6,296 nt of DNA from CAYVLI01 sp964452105 [NCBI: uncultured Nitrospinota bacterium] (GTDB taxonomy: Bacteria > JAUXIQ01). The translations under genes were made by a program, and so were the position numbers. Under the pieces are notes generated by a model, which searched no databases, was not told where the DNA came from, and was given only the letters and a program-made list of their open reading frames with translations. Shown one piece after another: positions 1 to 5,730 of the stretch; positions within the stretch are counted from its first letter, which is position 1; every line of letters starts with the position of its first letter. The DNA is taken from positions 1 to 6,296 of the forward strand of contig CAYVLI010000002.1 in NCBI GenBank assembly GCA_964452105.1, given 5' to 3'.

Positions 1-1
1 G

Positions 2-1264
2 GAACTGATTACTTCCGGCAAGAGCCTGCTGTCTTTCTTCCTCTTCAACCCGGCCAACAGGACCTTCGAAACGGCGCTCGGACTCGATCCCACCAATCAG
101 GAGGCCAACTTCTTCTACGCCTTTACCAGGATACTCGACTTCATCCAATCCACCGAGCTACAGAATCTTCTTACCCAGGCAGAGTTCATCGGCACTGTAA
201 ACATCATGCAGGACGAGCCACCCCTCGGTATCGATCTACCCAATTATCCTGTGGATGCTCAGGGCAACACCATCTTCCCCAGCACTCTGCCCACCGGCGG
301 GGATTTACAGGCCCTGTTAACCGCGCTGCCATCGGCCAAGACAAAGTTTCTCACTACGCCGGAGTCCCTGCTGAACGAGGTTAACGGCGCCTTGAGCAAC
401 CTTGCGGCGATTACGGATACGAATTTCCAGAGCGTCATAACCACGGATAGTCCCGTGCCGCTGGAAGTGATAACGATGGAGTTCGACTATAGCGACGTGC
501 TCATGGTTCGCTCGGGATTGAATATTCTCAAGAGCTTCCTCCTCGTCCTGGCATCCTACGACATAAACGTGGATATCGATGTAGTGTTGAACCAGATGGA
601 GATAGATGATGTAGAGGGAATGCTCGATTTCATACACAACTCGGCCTCTAACCCCACTCTCCTAACCCTGTCCAATAACCGGCTCGCCGACGCCAAGGCC
701 GCCCTCCAGGCAGGTATAGACCTGTACAACCAGGGTTCCCAGGCGGTGAGAAACGAAACAGATGACCAGAGCGACGATTTCATATCATTTGACCCCTCGG
801 AGCTGGCAGGGGAAGCTCGATTCAGGGATATGCTGGGAGACATAGTAGCTTCACTATCAGGCCCGGCTCCGGTGCGCGATATGGACCTGGACCTCTCACC
901 GGATGACACGATATTGATCGATTTAACTCAACTCTACGACGTTCCCGTCACCGACGGCCGGACGCTTGTCCCGACATCCTCGGATGTCATCAGAGATGTG
1001 GGAACCGGCGAAGTGCTCAGGATTCCGGTGCCCGACGAGACGTTCCATGGCATACTCCCTACCGGAGTATGCGCGCTCAGGGGTGATGCGGACGGAAGCG
1101 GAGAAGTAAACATACTGGATGCTATTCTCATGGCAAGGGTTCTGGTCGGTACAGACCCGCAGCCGACCACCAGCGACGACCTCTGCAGGCTGGATGCGAA
1201 CAACGACTCAACCGTGGATATACAGGACATAATACTGGTCCTGGGACAGGTCACAGGTCTCTGA
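2..1264 (+). CDS. Dockerin type I-containing exported protein, 3' part only
   Basis: The reading frame is open from base 2 to the TGA at 1262-1264 (420 residues visible). The ATG at 206 is only an internal Met, because the frame continues upstream with protein-like sequence (NPANRTFETALGLDPTNQEA, TPR-like in flavour). The last ~60 residues (about 1075-1260) are a type I dockerin pair. Repeat one is GDADGSGEVNILDAILMARV with Ca-ligand spacing D-x-D-x-S-x3-N-x2-D. Repeat two is LDANNDSTVDIQDIILVLGQ with D-x-N-x-D-x3-D-x2-D. Dockerins bind cohesin modules or, outside cellulosomes, serve as calcium-dependent modules on secreted proteins. The middle ~300 residues are mostly helical-looking and I do not recognise a catalytic domain. 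The signal peptide and true start lie outside the window, so export is inferred from the dockerin. It is a single unit followed by a hairpin. Confidence 0.85.
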   Translation, partial: ELITSGKSLLSFFLFNPANRTFETALGLDPTNQEANFFYAFTRILDFIQSTELQNLLTQAEFIGTVNIMQDEPPLGIDLPNYPVDAQGNTIFPSTLPTGGDLQALLTALPSAKTKFLTTPESLLNEVNGALSNLAAITDTNFQSVITTDSPVPLEVITMEFDYSDVLMVRSGLNILKSFLLVLASYDINVDIDVVLNQMEIDDVEGMLDFIHNSASNPTLLTLSNNRLADAKAALQAGIDLYNQGSQAVRNETDDQSDDFISFDPSELAGEARFRDMLGDIVASLSGPAPVRDMDLDLSPDDTILIDLTQLYDVPVTDGRTLVPTSSDVIRDVGTGEVLRIPVPDETFHGILPTGVCALRGDADGSGEVNILDAILMARVLVGTDPQPTTSDDLCRLDANNDSTVDIQDIILVLGQVTGL

Positions 1265-1313
1265 TACACAGTGCTGTCTGGCCCCCACACCCGGCAGCAT
1301 GCCGACCCACTAT

Positions 1314-1348
1314 TTAAGGGGCGGGGGGGGTTGTAACCCGCCCCTTAA
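1314..1348 (+). terminator. GC-rich hairpin after the dockerin gene, possible terminator
   Basis: A perfect 12-bp inverted repeat (TTAAGGGGCGGG at 1314-1325, CCCGCCCCTTAA at 1337-1348) encloses an 11-nt loop, starting 50 nt after the stop codon. Stem strength and position suit transcription termination. There is no T-tract after either arm, so it may act weakly, with Rho, or simply be a palindromic intergenic element. Confidence 0.5.
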
Positions 1349-1355
1349 GTCTTAT

Positions 1356-1386
1356 GTAGGGGCAATCCCTGTGGTTGCCCTGCTAT
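1356..1386. repeat. GTAGGGGCAA...TTGCCC short palindromic repeat, copy 1
   Basis: The element begins GTAGGGGCAATCCC and ends GGTTGCCCTGCTAT. GGGCAA (1360-1365) pairs with TTGCCC (1375-1380) around a 9-nt loop. The closing block GGTTGCCCTG(C/T)TAT recurs at 4311-4324 with 13 of 14 bases identical, and the GTAGGGG head recurs at 4246-4252. This indicates a dispersed intergenic repeat family. It lies only 14 nt upstream of the Nudix start codon. From general experience, repeats of this GTAGGGGC style are abundant in some anaerobe genomes; I did not verify this. Confidence 0.5.
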
Positions 1387-1399
1387 TTTAAATAACCCC

Positions 1400-1858
1400 A
1401 TGGAAGAAAACCAATTCATCATAAAAAGGGAATATCCAGATAACCCCGTGGTGGGCGTCGGAGCGGTAATCATAAAGGACGGTAGGGCGCTGCTGGTAAA
1501 GCGCGGCAAGGAACCGGGCTATGGCCGGTGGAGCATACCCGGCGGCGCGGTCCATCTGGGCGAAAAGCTTTCCCGCGCCATAGAGCGAGAAGTCCTTGAG
1601 GAGACGGGCCTGGTGGTAAAAGCGGGTGAAATAGTCAAAGTCTATGAACCGATAATCAAAGATAAGGAAGGAAAAATCCAATACCACTACGTGTTAATCG
1701 ACTTCATGTGCAGCTACGTCTCAGGCGAACCCCAACCCTCTTCCGACATACTGGACGCCGCCATGGCCTCCCCCGAAGAGCTGGATAAATACGACCTCCC
1801 CCGCGCCACCCACTCCCTCATCCGCCAATGCCTCAAATCCGCAGGCCTGCTTGAATAA
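1400..1858 (+). CDS. Nudix hydrolase (152 aa)
   Basis: This is a cytoplasmic Nudix enzyme that would hydrolyse a nucleoside diphosphate linked to another moiety, using a divalent metal. The complete Nudix box G-x5-E-x7-REU-x-EE-x-GU is present: G49, E55, R63-E64, E67-E68, G70-L71. The preceding RWSIPGG and the N-terminal strand VVGVGAVIIKDGRALLVKRG are typical of the ADP-ribose pyrophosphatase/MutT-like group, but substrate cannot be read from the box. Length is normal for a single-domain member. The ATG at 1400 is the first in frame just before the conserved part. No Shine-Dalgarno is visible upstream, and the region is occupied by a palindromic repeat, so translation may be leaderless or weak. 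It stands alone: a hairpin lies upstream and a new promoter downstream. Confidence 0.92.
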   Translation: MEENQFIIKREYPDNPVVGVGAVIIKDGRALLVKRGKEPGYGRWSIPGGAVHLGEKLSRAIEREVLEETGLVVKAGEIVKVYEPIIKDKEGKIQYHYVLIDFMCSYVSGEPQPSSDILDAAMASPEELDKYDLPRATHSLIRQCLKSAGLLE

Positions 1859-1871
1859 AAATAGGCAGGCC
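1844..1871 (+). terminator. Weak hairpin spanning the Nudix stop codon
   Basis: GGCCTGC (1844-1850) pairs with GCAGGCC (1865-1871) around a 14-nt loop that contains the TAA stop codon (1856-1858). The 7-bp stem has no T-tract behind it. It could stabilise the mRNA 3' end or assist termination; it may also be chance. Confidence 0.22.
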
Positions 1872-1907
1872 CTAAGACCCACCCCCTAAAGAAACCTGCG
1901 TTTTATC

Positions 1908-1936
1908 TTGACAATGGGGCGGTGGTCAGGGATAAG
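1908..1936 (+). promoter_or_regulatory. Sigma70-type promoter for the alpha/beta hydrolase gene
   Basis: A perfect -35 box TTGACA (1908-1913) is separated by exactly 17 bp from GATAAG (1931-1936), a four-of-six match to TATAAT. Transcription would begin near 1943, giving a leader of about 65 nt before the start at 2010. This is the best promoter in the window and separates the hydrolase gene from the Nudix gene. Confidence 0.6.
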
Positions 1937-1996
1937 ATGATTCAAGATATTAATAGGAAACGAATCTCATGTATTGGCGATGGATAATTTCATTTT

Positions 1997-2003
1997 AAGG
2001 AGG
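1997..2003 (+). promoter_or_regulatory. Shine-Dalgarno that sets the hydrolase start
   Basis: AAGGAGG stands 6 nt before the ATG at 2010. The longer frame beginning with TTG at 1974 has no comparable site and would place this sequence inside the coding region, so 2010 is the supported start. Confidence 0.85.
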
Positions 2004-2009
2004 GTCGCT

Positions 2010-3107
2010 ATGTTTGGTTACATAAGGAAGTTAAAACAGCAATTGTTCGCCTTGCTGGTAGTATTAGTAAGTCTTGTTCTCATAGCACCTATTCAGCATA
2101 CACTAGCTGGCCCTTCTCTTGAGGTCGTTACCAATGACTACTTTGTGAATCACAAAAGCATTGAACCCTTCTATGAACAATACAACCTCGATCCCAATGT
2201 TGTTATCCATGTGAGAGAGGTCGTGCTTTCCGGTCGTGAACGGACAGCCCCCAAAGAGGGAAAAGTTATACTTTTTCTCCATGGCTATGGTAGCCCCGGA
2301 TACGTCGCCTTTGACCTCGATTACGAAAATTGCTCAATGATGAGATATTTTGCACGTGGAGGGTGGGATACTTTCACTCTGGACTATGAAGGGCACGGGC
2401 TATCCACAAGACCTCCATCGATGGATATACCTGCGGCTTTCCCTGAAAGCAAAGCACCCATCCATTCGGATGTTGTTATCAATGATGTTGAGAGGGTGGT
2501 GGACTTCATAAGCAACCTTAGAGGGGTATCCAAGGTCCATTTACTGGGCTGGTCACTCGGCGCTTCAAGAACAGCGCCCATTTATACCATTAGAAATCAG
2601 GATAAGGTTGCCAAGCTGATCCTTTTCGCTCCTGGATACAAGAGCCTGGGGGTGGCTGAACAATATCGCGGCTATGCAGACGCCTATGATTCCCAGATAA
2701 AAGTGATTATTGGTCCTCCCACCTATGCATTTTGGAAATGGTTGGGTTCCAAGGATGAGATTATTATCCACGGCGTTTTTGAAGCTTTTAGAGACGCGCT
2801 TCTCAACTCCGATCCTAAATCTGGTGAATTGGGAGGCGCCTTACGAATTCCATTAGGGCGTAATGTGGACATGATGAGAGCCAATCCGCAGTTTGATGCT
2901 TCCAAGATAACGGTACCAACGCTGGTCATACGAGGAGAATACGATACCTTTGCCACCCAGGAAGACAACAAACTGCTGGTAGAGGAGTTGGGCAGCGAAG
3001 TTAAACAATACGTTGAAATCCCGAACGCGGCTCATATGATGCCTTTTGAAAAAGTCAACTTACAGTTTTTCAAAACGGTTAAAGATTTTCTGGAGGCAAA
3101 AAAGTAG
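2010..3107 (+). CDS. Exported alpha/beta-fold serine hydrolase (365 aa)
   Basis: This is a lipase/esterase-type alpha/beta hydrolase predicted to act outside the cytoplasm. From the ATG at 2010 it has a classic signal peptide: basic start (RKLKQQ), a long hydrophobic core (LFALLVVLVSLVLIAPI), and a TLA|G cleavage site after about residue 33. Fold landmarks in order: oxyanion-loop HGYGSPG (His91-Gly92), the strand-turn DYEGHGLST, the nucleophile elbow GWSLG with Ser182, the acid Asp312 in RGEYDTFA, and His342 in NAAHMMP. The triad is complete and correctly spaced. About 100 residues between the elbow and the acid, including an aromatic YAFWKW stretch, form the likely lid/cap. Substrate is not determinable; lipid, ester or peptide substrates are all possible for this superfamily. 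It has its own promoter and a strong Shine-Dalgarno. By eye the gene is more AT-rich than the Nudix and aldo/keto reductase genes. Confidence 0.88.
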   Translation: MFGYIRKLKQQLFALLVVLVSLVLIAPIQHTLAGPSLEVVTNDYFVNHKSIEPFYEQYNLDPNVVIHVREVVLSGRERTAPKEGKVILFLHGYGSPGYVAFDLDYENCSMMRYFARGGWDTFTLDYEGHGLSTRPPSMDIPAAFPESKAPIHSDVVINDVERVVDFISNLRGVSKVHLLGWSLGASRTAPIYTIRNQDKVAKLILFAPGYKSLGVAEQYRGYADAYDSQIKVIIGPPTYAFWKWLGSKDEIIIHGVFEAFRDALLNSDPKSGELGGALRIPLGRNVDMMRANPQFDASKITVPTLVIRGEYDTFATQEDNKLLVEELGSEVKQYVEIPNAAHMMPFEKVNLQFFKTVKDFLEAKK

Positions 3108-3132
3108 AGAAAAAGATAAAATGACATCGATC

Positions 3133-3161
3133 TTGGATTCATGATTACCATAGACTGTAAT
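3133..3161 (+). promoter_or_regulatory. Candidate promoter for the six-cysteine protein gene
   Basis: TTGGAT (3133-3138), 17 bp, then TGTAAT (3156-3161). The -10 box matches five of six consensus positions and the -35 box three of six. Initiation near 3168 would give a leader of about 85 nt. It sits in the 145-nt gap between the two exported-protein genes and supports separate transcription. Confidence 0.3.
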
Positions 3162-3180
3162 CTACATTTCTGTATTCCTG

Positions 3181-3232
3181 AAAGGGGGTGATAAGGGTTA
3201 ACGTTATCATAAGGTAATTTGTTTAGGATAAC
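3181..3232 (+). promoter_or_regulatory. Structured leader: SD-like decoy and alternative stems
   Basis: AAAGGGGGTGAT (3181-3192) matches 11 of 12 bases of the extended Shine-Dalgarno AAAGGAGGTGAT, but no usable start codon follows at normal distance. TGATAA (3189-3194) and TTATCA (3204-3209) form a 6-bp inverted repeat. The same central arm, GTTATC (3203-3208), can instead pair with GATAAC (3227-3232), which lies just before the true Shine-Dalgarno at 3241. The two stems exclude each other. It could be an operator (a palindromic protein site) or an RNA switch, and could be fortuitous in this AT-rich stretch. Confidence 0.25.
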
Positions 3233-3252
3233 ATAACTTAAAGGAGGCAGAC

Positions 3253-3933
3253 ATGAAAAAGCTGGCTATATTAGCTGCGTTTCTGATCCTGGCGATGGTG
3301 CCCATGACAGTGTTAGCTGGTCACCATGACGACAATGATGACAACGATAATGGGAAACTCGTGCTATCCGATGCCTACCTTAGCAGCGGGGCTTTCACTA
3401 AGAACTTCGGACTTGGGTCCATCGACTCTGTGTTGGACCTGGAAAAGCATGGCGTCGGCTTCGCCCTGAGCGGTCTGGGCAAAATCGGCATCTCAGACAA
3501 CTTCCCACTGGCTGCAGCGAGTGGCTGCGCAGACAGTGTCATATCTGGAATTTACTCCGACTGCTCCAGCTTTGAGGAGCTCAAAATTAAATTTAAAAAC
3601 CTGGGCACTCAAGCTGTGTATGTGAATGTCTACATGAACACTGGTTTTACCCAATCCGGCTGGCAGACCTGCCCCGCGGGGGACGCCAGTTGCGACATTT
3701 ATTGGCAGGGGCAGTGGACTTACGTAGGCCCGGGTAAGACAAAGGCAGTGAAACTCGATTTCTCTGATGCCGAGGCATTCAATTGCGATGGCATAGGAGC
3801 GGATGGGTGCATTAACGGTGCAGGGCAGCCTATCCTTCGACTCGACGAGGTCACTAACATCGGTTTTCAGGTGGCCGATTTCGATACTGGTGGACCTACT
3901 GCCACGTGGTTGATAGTCAGAGGAGACGACTGA
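3253..3933 (+). CDS. Secreted six-cysteine protein of unknown function (226 aa)
   Basis: I do not recognise the family. The ATG at 3253 follows AAGGAGG (3241-3247) by 5 nt. Residues 1-22 are a clear signal peptide (MKKLAILAAF then a hydrophobic core, VLA|G cleavage). The mature protein starts with an acidic, metal-ligand-rich tail (GHHDDNDDNDNG, about residues 23-34). The rest is rich in Gly, Ser, Asp and aromatics, with alternating beta-type segments (LKIKFKNLG, AVYVNVYMNT, KAVKLDF, NIGFQVADF, ATWLIVRGDD), suggesting a beta-sandwich resembling carbohydrate-binding or adhesion modules. Six cysteines (92, 104, 140, 147, 178, 186) fall in three close pairs, which suits three disulfides. There is no C-terminal membrane anchor, LPXTG or PEP-CTERM signal, so it is probably released or bound non-covalently. 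It follows the exported hydrolase but with its own leader. Binding to a surface, polysaccharide or metal is inference only. Confidence 0.82.
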   Translation: MKKLAILAAFLILAMVPMTVLAGHHDDNDDNDNGKLVLSDAYLSSGAFTKNFGLGSIDSVLDLEKHGVGFALSGLGKIGISDNFPLAAASGCADSVISGIYSDCSSFEELKIKFKNLGTQAVYVNVYMNTGFTQSGWQTCPAGDASCDIYWQGQWTYVGPGKTKAVKLDFSDAEAFNCDGIGADGCINGAGQPILRLDEVTNIGFQVADFDTGGPTATWLIVRGDD

Positions 3934-3996
3934 TAACCGGAAACGAAGCTTGCATCACAATAAAAAACATACAACTCAAAATGTGATGTTACTGGT

Positions 3997-4024
3997 AGGG
4001 TCATGCTTTTTACAGCATGGCCCT
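3997..4024 (+). terminator. Hairpin after the six-cysteine protein gene
   Basis: AGGGTCATGC (3997-4006) pairs with GCATGGCCCT (4015-4024) over 10 bp, with a single G-U wobble and an 8-nt T-rich loop. It starts 63 nt after the stop codon. There is no T-tract directly after the stem (CCGGCTTTAAG follows), so termination is plausible but not textbook. Confidence 0.42.
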
Positions 4025-4245
4025 CCGGCTTTAAGATATCAGCCTGATACGGAGAATATCCACATTTTGAAGGTAAAGGGTAGCTGACCAATAGGGGGTG
4101 TGCCGGACTTGCCGGTGAGTGCAGCTGGTGTATCCGGGGGCGTGGTTTGCTTTTTTCGGGTACTTCTGGAAGAGAGTAGCGGCGGCCGGGAGCTTTCGGG
4201 TTGTCGTTCTCTATGATTGAGGCGGCCTCTTGCCACTCTCATCCT

Positions 4246-4324
4246 GTAGGGGTAGGCCCTGTGCCTCCCAGGGCGACTCACAAGGAGGCCCCCTATCGCC
4301 CTTCCTATTTGGTTGCCCTGTTAT
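4246..4324. repeat. GTAGGGG-type repeat, copy 2, with nested palindromes
   Basis: It opens with GTAGGGG and ends with GGTTGCCCTGTTAT (4311-4324), matching the two ends of the repeat at 1356-1386. Between them lie extra palindromic parts: GCCTCC (4263-4268) against GGAGGC (4284-4289), and AGGGCGA (4270-4276) against TCGCCCT (4296-4302). It reads as a composite or interrupted copy of the same family. No coding capacity. Confidence 0.45.
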
Positions 4325-4417
4325 GTCTCCGTCTCCGGCGGCCATCAATCAGGCGATAATAAGACCCTGAATTTCAACCCCTCCAGAAGCCGAATTTTTG
4401 TCCCTCAACATAAAAAA

Positions 4418-4438
4418 ATCTGTGTCCATCTGTGGTTT
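4418..4438. repeat. ATCTGTGtccATCTGTGG short direct repeat element
   Basis: ATCTGTG occurs at 4418-4424 and again at 4428-4434, a 10-nt period, preceded by a run of seven A. Very similar CTGTGTCCATCTGTGG words are, from memory, a recurrent intergenic motif in many environmental bacterial genomes; this needs a database count. Function unknown. Confidence 0.35.
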
Positions 4439-4586
4439 CTATCATGGAGCTATTTCAGCAACGGGGCGATTGGAAGCAGCCTCCCCATGGGCGCAGCTTA
4501 AAATTAGAGTTGAATTATAGGTCGTAATATGAGAAAAATACGATAGCGATGTAGGGGGGATTATCTACCTTTTTTACCACCGTCAG

Positions 4587-4591
4587 AAGGG
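4587..4591 (+). promoter_or_regulatory. Shine-Dalgarno that favours the 4601 start
   Basis: AAGGG ends 9 nt before the ATG at 4601. It directly abuts the alternative ATG at 4592, which would leave no workable spacing. The 4601 start also gives the usual short N terminus of this enzyme family. Confidence 0.6.
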
Positions 4592-4600
4592 ATGAATTTC

Positions 4601-5638
4601 ATGATACGCAAGCAACGGTTGGGCAGGACTAATCTGGAGGTTACCAGACTTGGCTTCGGCGGAATACCCATTCAGCGGGTGAGCGAAGACGAAGCGATTG
4701 AAGTGGTGAAACATGTAGTCCAGAAAGGGATAAACTTTCTTGATACCGCCCGCAGCTACACCACCAGCGAGGAGCGCATCGGCAAGGCCTTAAAGCAGAT
4801 GGATGCACAGGTCTACATTTCCAGCAAGTCGCCGGACAGAACCGCCGAGGGTCTCCTTAAACACCTCCACAAAAGCCTGGAGCTCCTCCAGGTGGAGAAG
4901 ATAGACATATACAACTGCCACGGCGTAAGCAGCTTCAAAGACTACGAAAAGGTGACCTCTCCCGGTGGCGCTCTCGAAGGACTCATGAAAGCACGCGACC
5001 AGGGCCTGATAGATTTCCCGGGCATAACCAGTCACAACCTGGAGGTGGCGGAACAGGCTATCTCCGACGGACACTTCGATGCCATCTTGATCTGCCACAG
5101 TTTTCTGGAACCCAAGGCCGAAGAGAAAGTCATCCCCATGGCCATAGAAAAAGACATGGGAATAACAACCATGAAGAATTTCTCCGGCGGCGTAATCGAA
5201 GACGCCACCCTGGCCATGAAATACGCCTTCTCCTGCCCCGAAGTGGTCCCGATACCGGGAGTCGAATCCATCGAGAAAGTCGACCAGAATTGGGAAGTTT
5301 TCACGCTGCCCGACTACGACATGACCGAGGAAGAAATCGCCCGAATGGAGGCGATTAAGGCAGAACATAAGGACAGTTTCTGCAGACGCTGCGATTACTG
5401 CCTGCCCTGTTCGGAAGGTATCTACATCCAGACCATGCTGGGCATACGCAGCATAATAAAAAGAATGGGCGCAGCAGCTTTCGATCGCGAGTGGATAAAA
5501 GCAGCCATCGCAAAGGGAAAAACCTGCACCGAGTGCGGCGAGTGCATGCCGCGCTGCCCCTATGAACTGCCCATACCCGAGCTCATAAAGAGCAACATGG
5601 AGTGGGTTGACAGTCAATTATCTCAAATAGAGAAATAG
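4601..5638 (+). CDS. Aldo/keto reductase with C-terminal iron-sulfur module (345 aa)
   Basis: Cytoplasmic oxidoreductase of the aldo/keto reductase superfamily fused to a ferredoxin-like tail. Residues ~1-255 are the TIM-barrel part: RLGRTNLEVTRLGFGG opening, and the catalytic tetrad Asp48 and Tyr53 (DTARSY), Lys76 (ISSK) and His107 (YNCHG). FPGITSHN and PIPGVESIEKV are the usual later barrel segments. Residues ~261-319 carry two cysteine groups, CxxCxxCxxC (261, 264, 267, 270) and CxxCxxCxxxCP (309, 312, 315, 319), enough for two 4Fe-4S clusters or one cluster plus structural thiols. Fusion to such a tail is known in anaerobes and implies electron exchange with ferredoxin-like carriers as well as, or instead of, NAD(P)H. 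Substrate unknown. Start chosen at 4601 on ribosome-site spacing; 4592 would add three residues. Likely co-transcribed with the Fe-S protein gene 92 nt downstream. Confidence 0.92.
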   Translation: MIRKQRLGRTNLEVTRLGFGGIPIQRVSEDEAIEVVKHVVQKGINFLDTARSYTTSEERIGKALKQMDAQVYISSKSPDRTAEGLLKHLHKSLELLQVEKIDIYNCHGVSSFKDYEKVTSPGGALEGLMKARDQGLIDFPGITSHNLEVAEQAISDGHFDAILICHSFLEPKAEEKVIPMAIEKDMGITTMKNFSGGVIEDATLAMKYAFSCPEVVPIPGVESIEKVDQNWEVFTLPDYDMTEEEIARMEAIKAEHKDSFCRRCDYCLPCSEGIYIQTMLGIRSIIKRMGAAAFDREWIKAAIAKGKTCTECGECMPRCPYELPIPELIKSNMEWVDSQLSQIEK

Positions 5639-5665
5639 TACGCTTTAGGATATCACCGCGGGGGC

Positions 5666-5678
5666 GGCGCGATGCGCC
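5666..5678. other. Small GC hairpin between the two redox genes
   Basis: GGCGC (5666-5670) and GCGCC (5674-5678) flank a 3-nt loop within the 92-nt spacer. With no T-tract and a short stem it is unlikely to terminate; it may tune expression or mRNA processing, or be chance. Confidence 0.2.
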
Positions 5679-5717
5679 AGGCATCACAAGCATCATGAAC
5701 GATTATTCCAATCCTTC

Positions 5718-5723
5718 AGGAGG
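5718..5723 (+). promoter_or_regulatory. Shine-Dalgarno for the CxCR iron-sulfur protein
   Basis: AGGAGG lies 7 nt before the ATG at 5731, an optimal arrangement that fixes the start of the truncated last gene. Confidence 0.8.
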
Positions 5724-5730
5724 AGATTGA

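Larger units (their letters stand above)
3934..4600. other. Long intergenic stretch with hairpins and repeats, no credible gene
   Basis: About 670 bases hold no ORF with a ribosome site and protein-like composition. The contents I can name are a hairpin at 3997-4024, a weaker inverted repeat (CATCACA 3953-3959, TGTGATG 3982-3988), a GC-rich middle (about 4080-4240) with GAGAGT (4172-4177) opposite ACTCTC (4235-4240), a GTAGGGG-type repeat at 4246-4324, and a CATCTGTGG-type element at 4418-4438. The promoter of the aldo/keto reductase gene should lie near 4505-4560, which is AT-rich, but no box pair there is convincing. I see no tRNA or known riboswitch fold. Confidence 0.6.

Noticed and set aside
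206-208. ATG at 206 as the start of the first gene
   Set aside because: The same frame is open back to base 2 with protein-like sequence and there is no ribosome site before 206, so it is an internal Met of a truncated gene.
3188-3217. Short GTG-initiated frame inside the leader of the six-cysteine gene
   Set aside because: The GTG is fused to the Shine-Dalgarno-like sequence with no spacing, so it could not be initiated by it.
4039-4281. 80-residue - strand frame
   Set aside because: Arg/Pro/Ser-rich translation of a GC-rich block, no ribosome site, and it overlaps the repeat at 4246.
4313-4501. 62-residue + strand frame in the intergenic stretch
   Set aside because: It begins with a TTG inside the GTAGGGG-type repeat, has no ribosome site, crosses the ATCTGTG repeat element, and its composition is not protein-like.
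4510-4539. Promoter for the aldo/keto reductase gene (TTGAAT at 4510 with an A-rich -10)
   Set aside because: The best -10 candidate at standard spacing matches only four of six positions in an A-run; too weak to annotate.
4790-5617. 275-residue - strand frame opposite the aldo/keto reductase
   Set aside because: It is the antisense shadow of a gene with complete catalytic and cysteine motifs; its composition follows from the codon pattern of the other strand.
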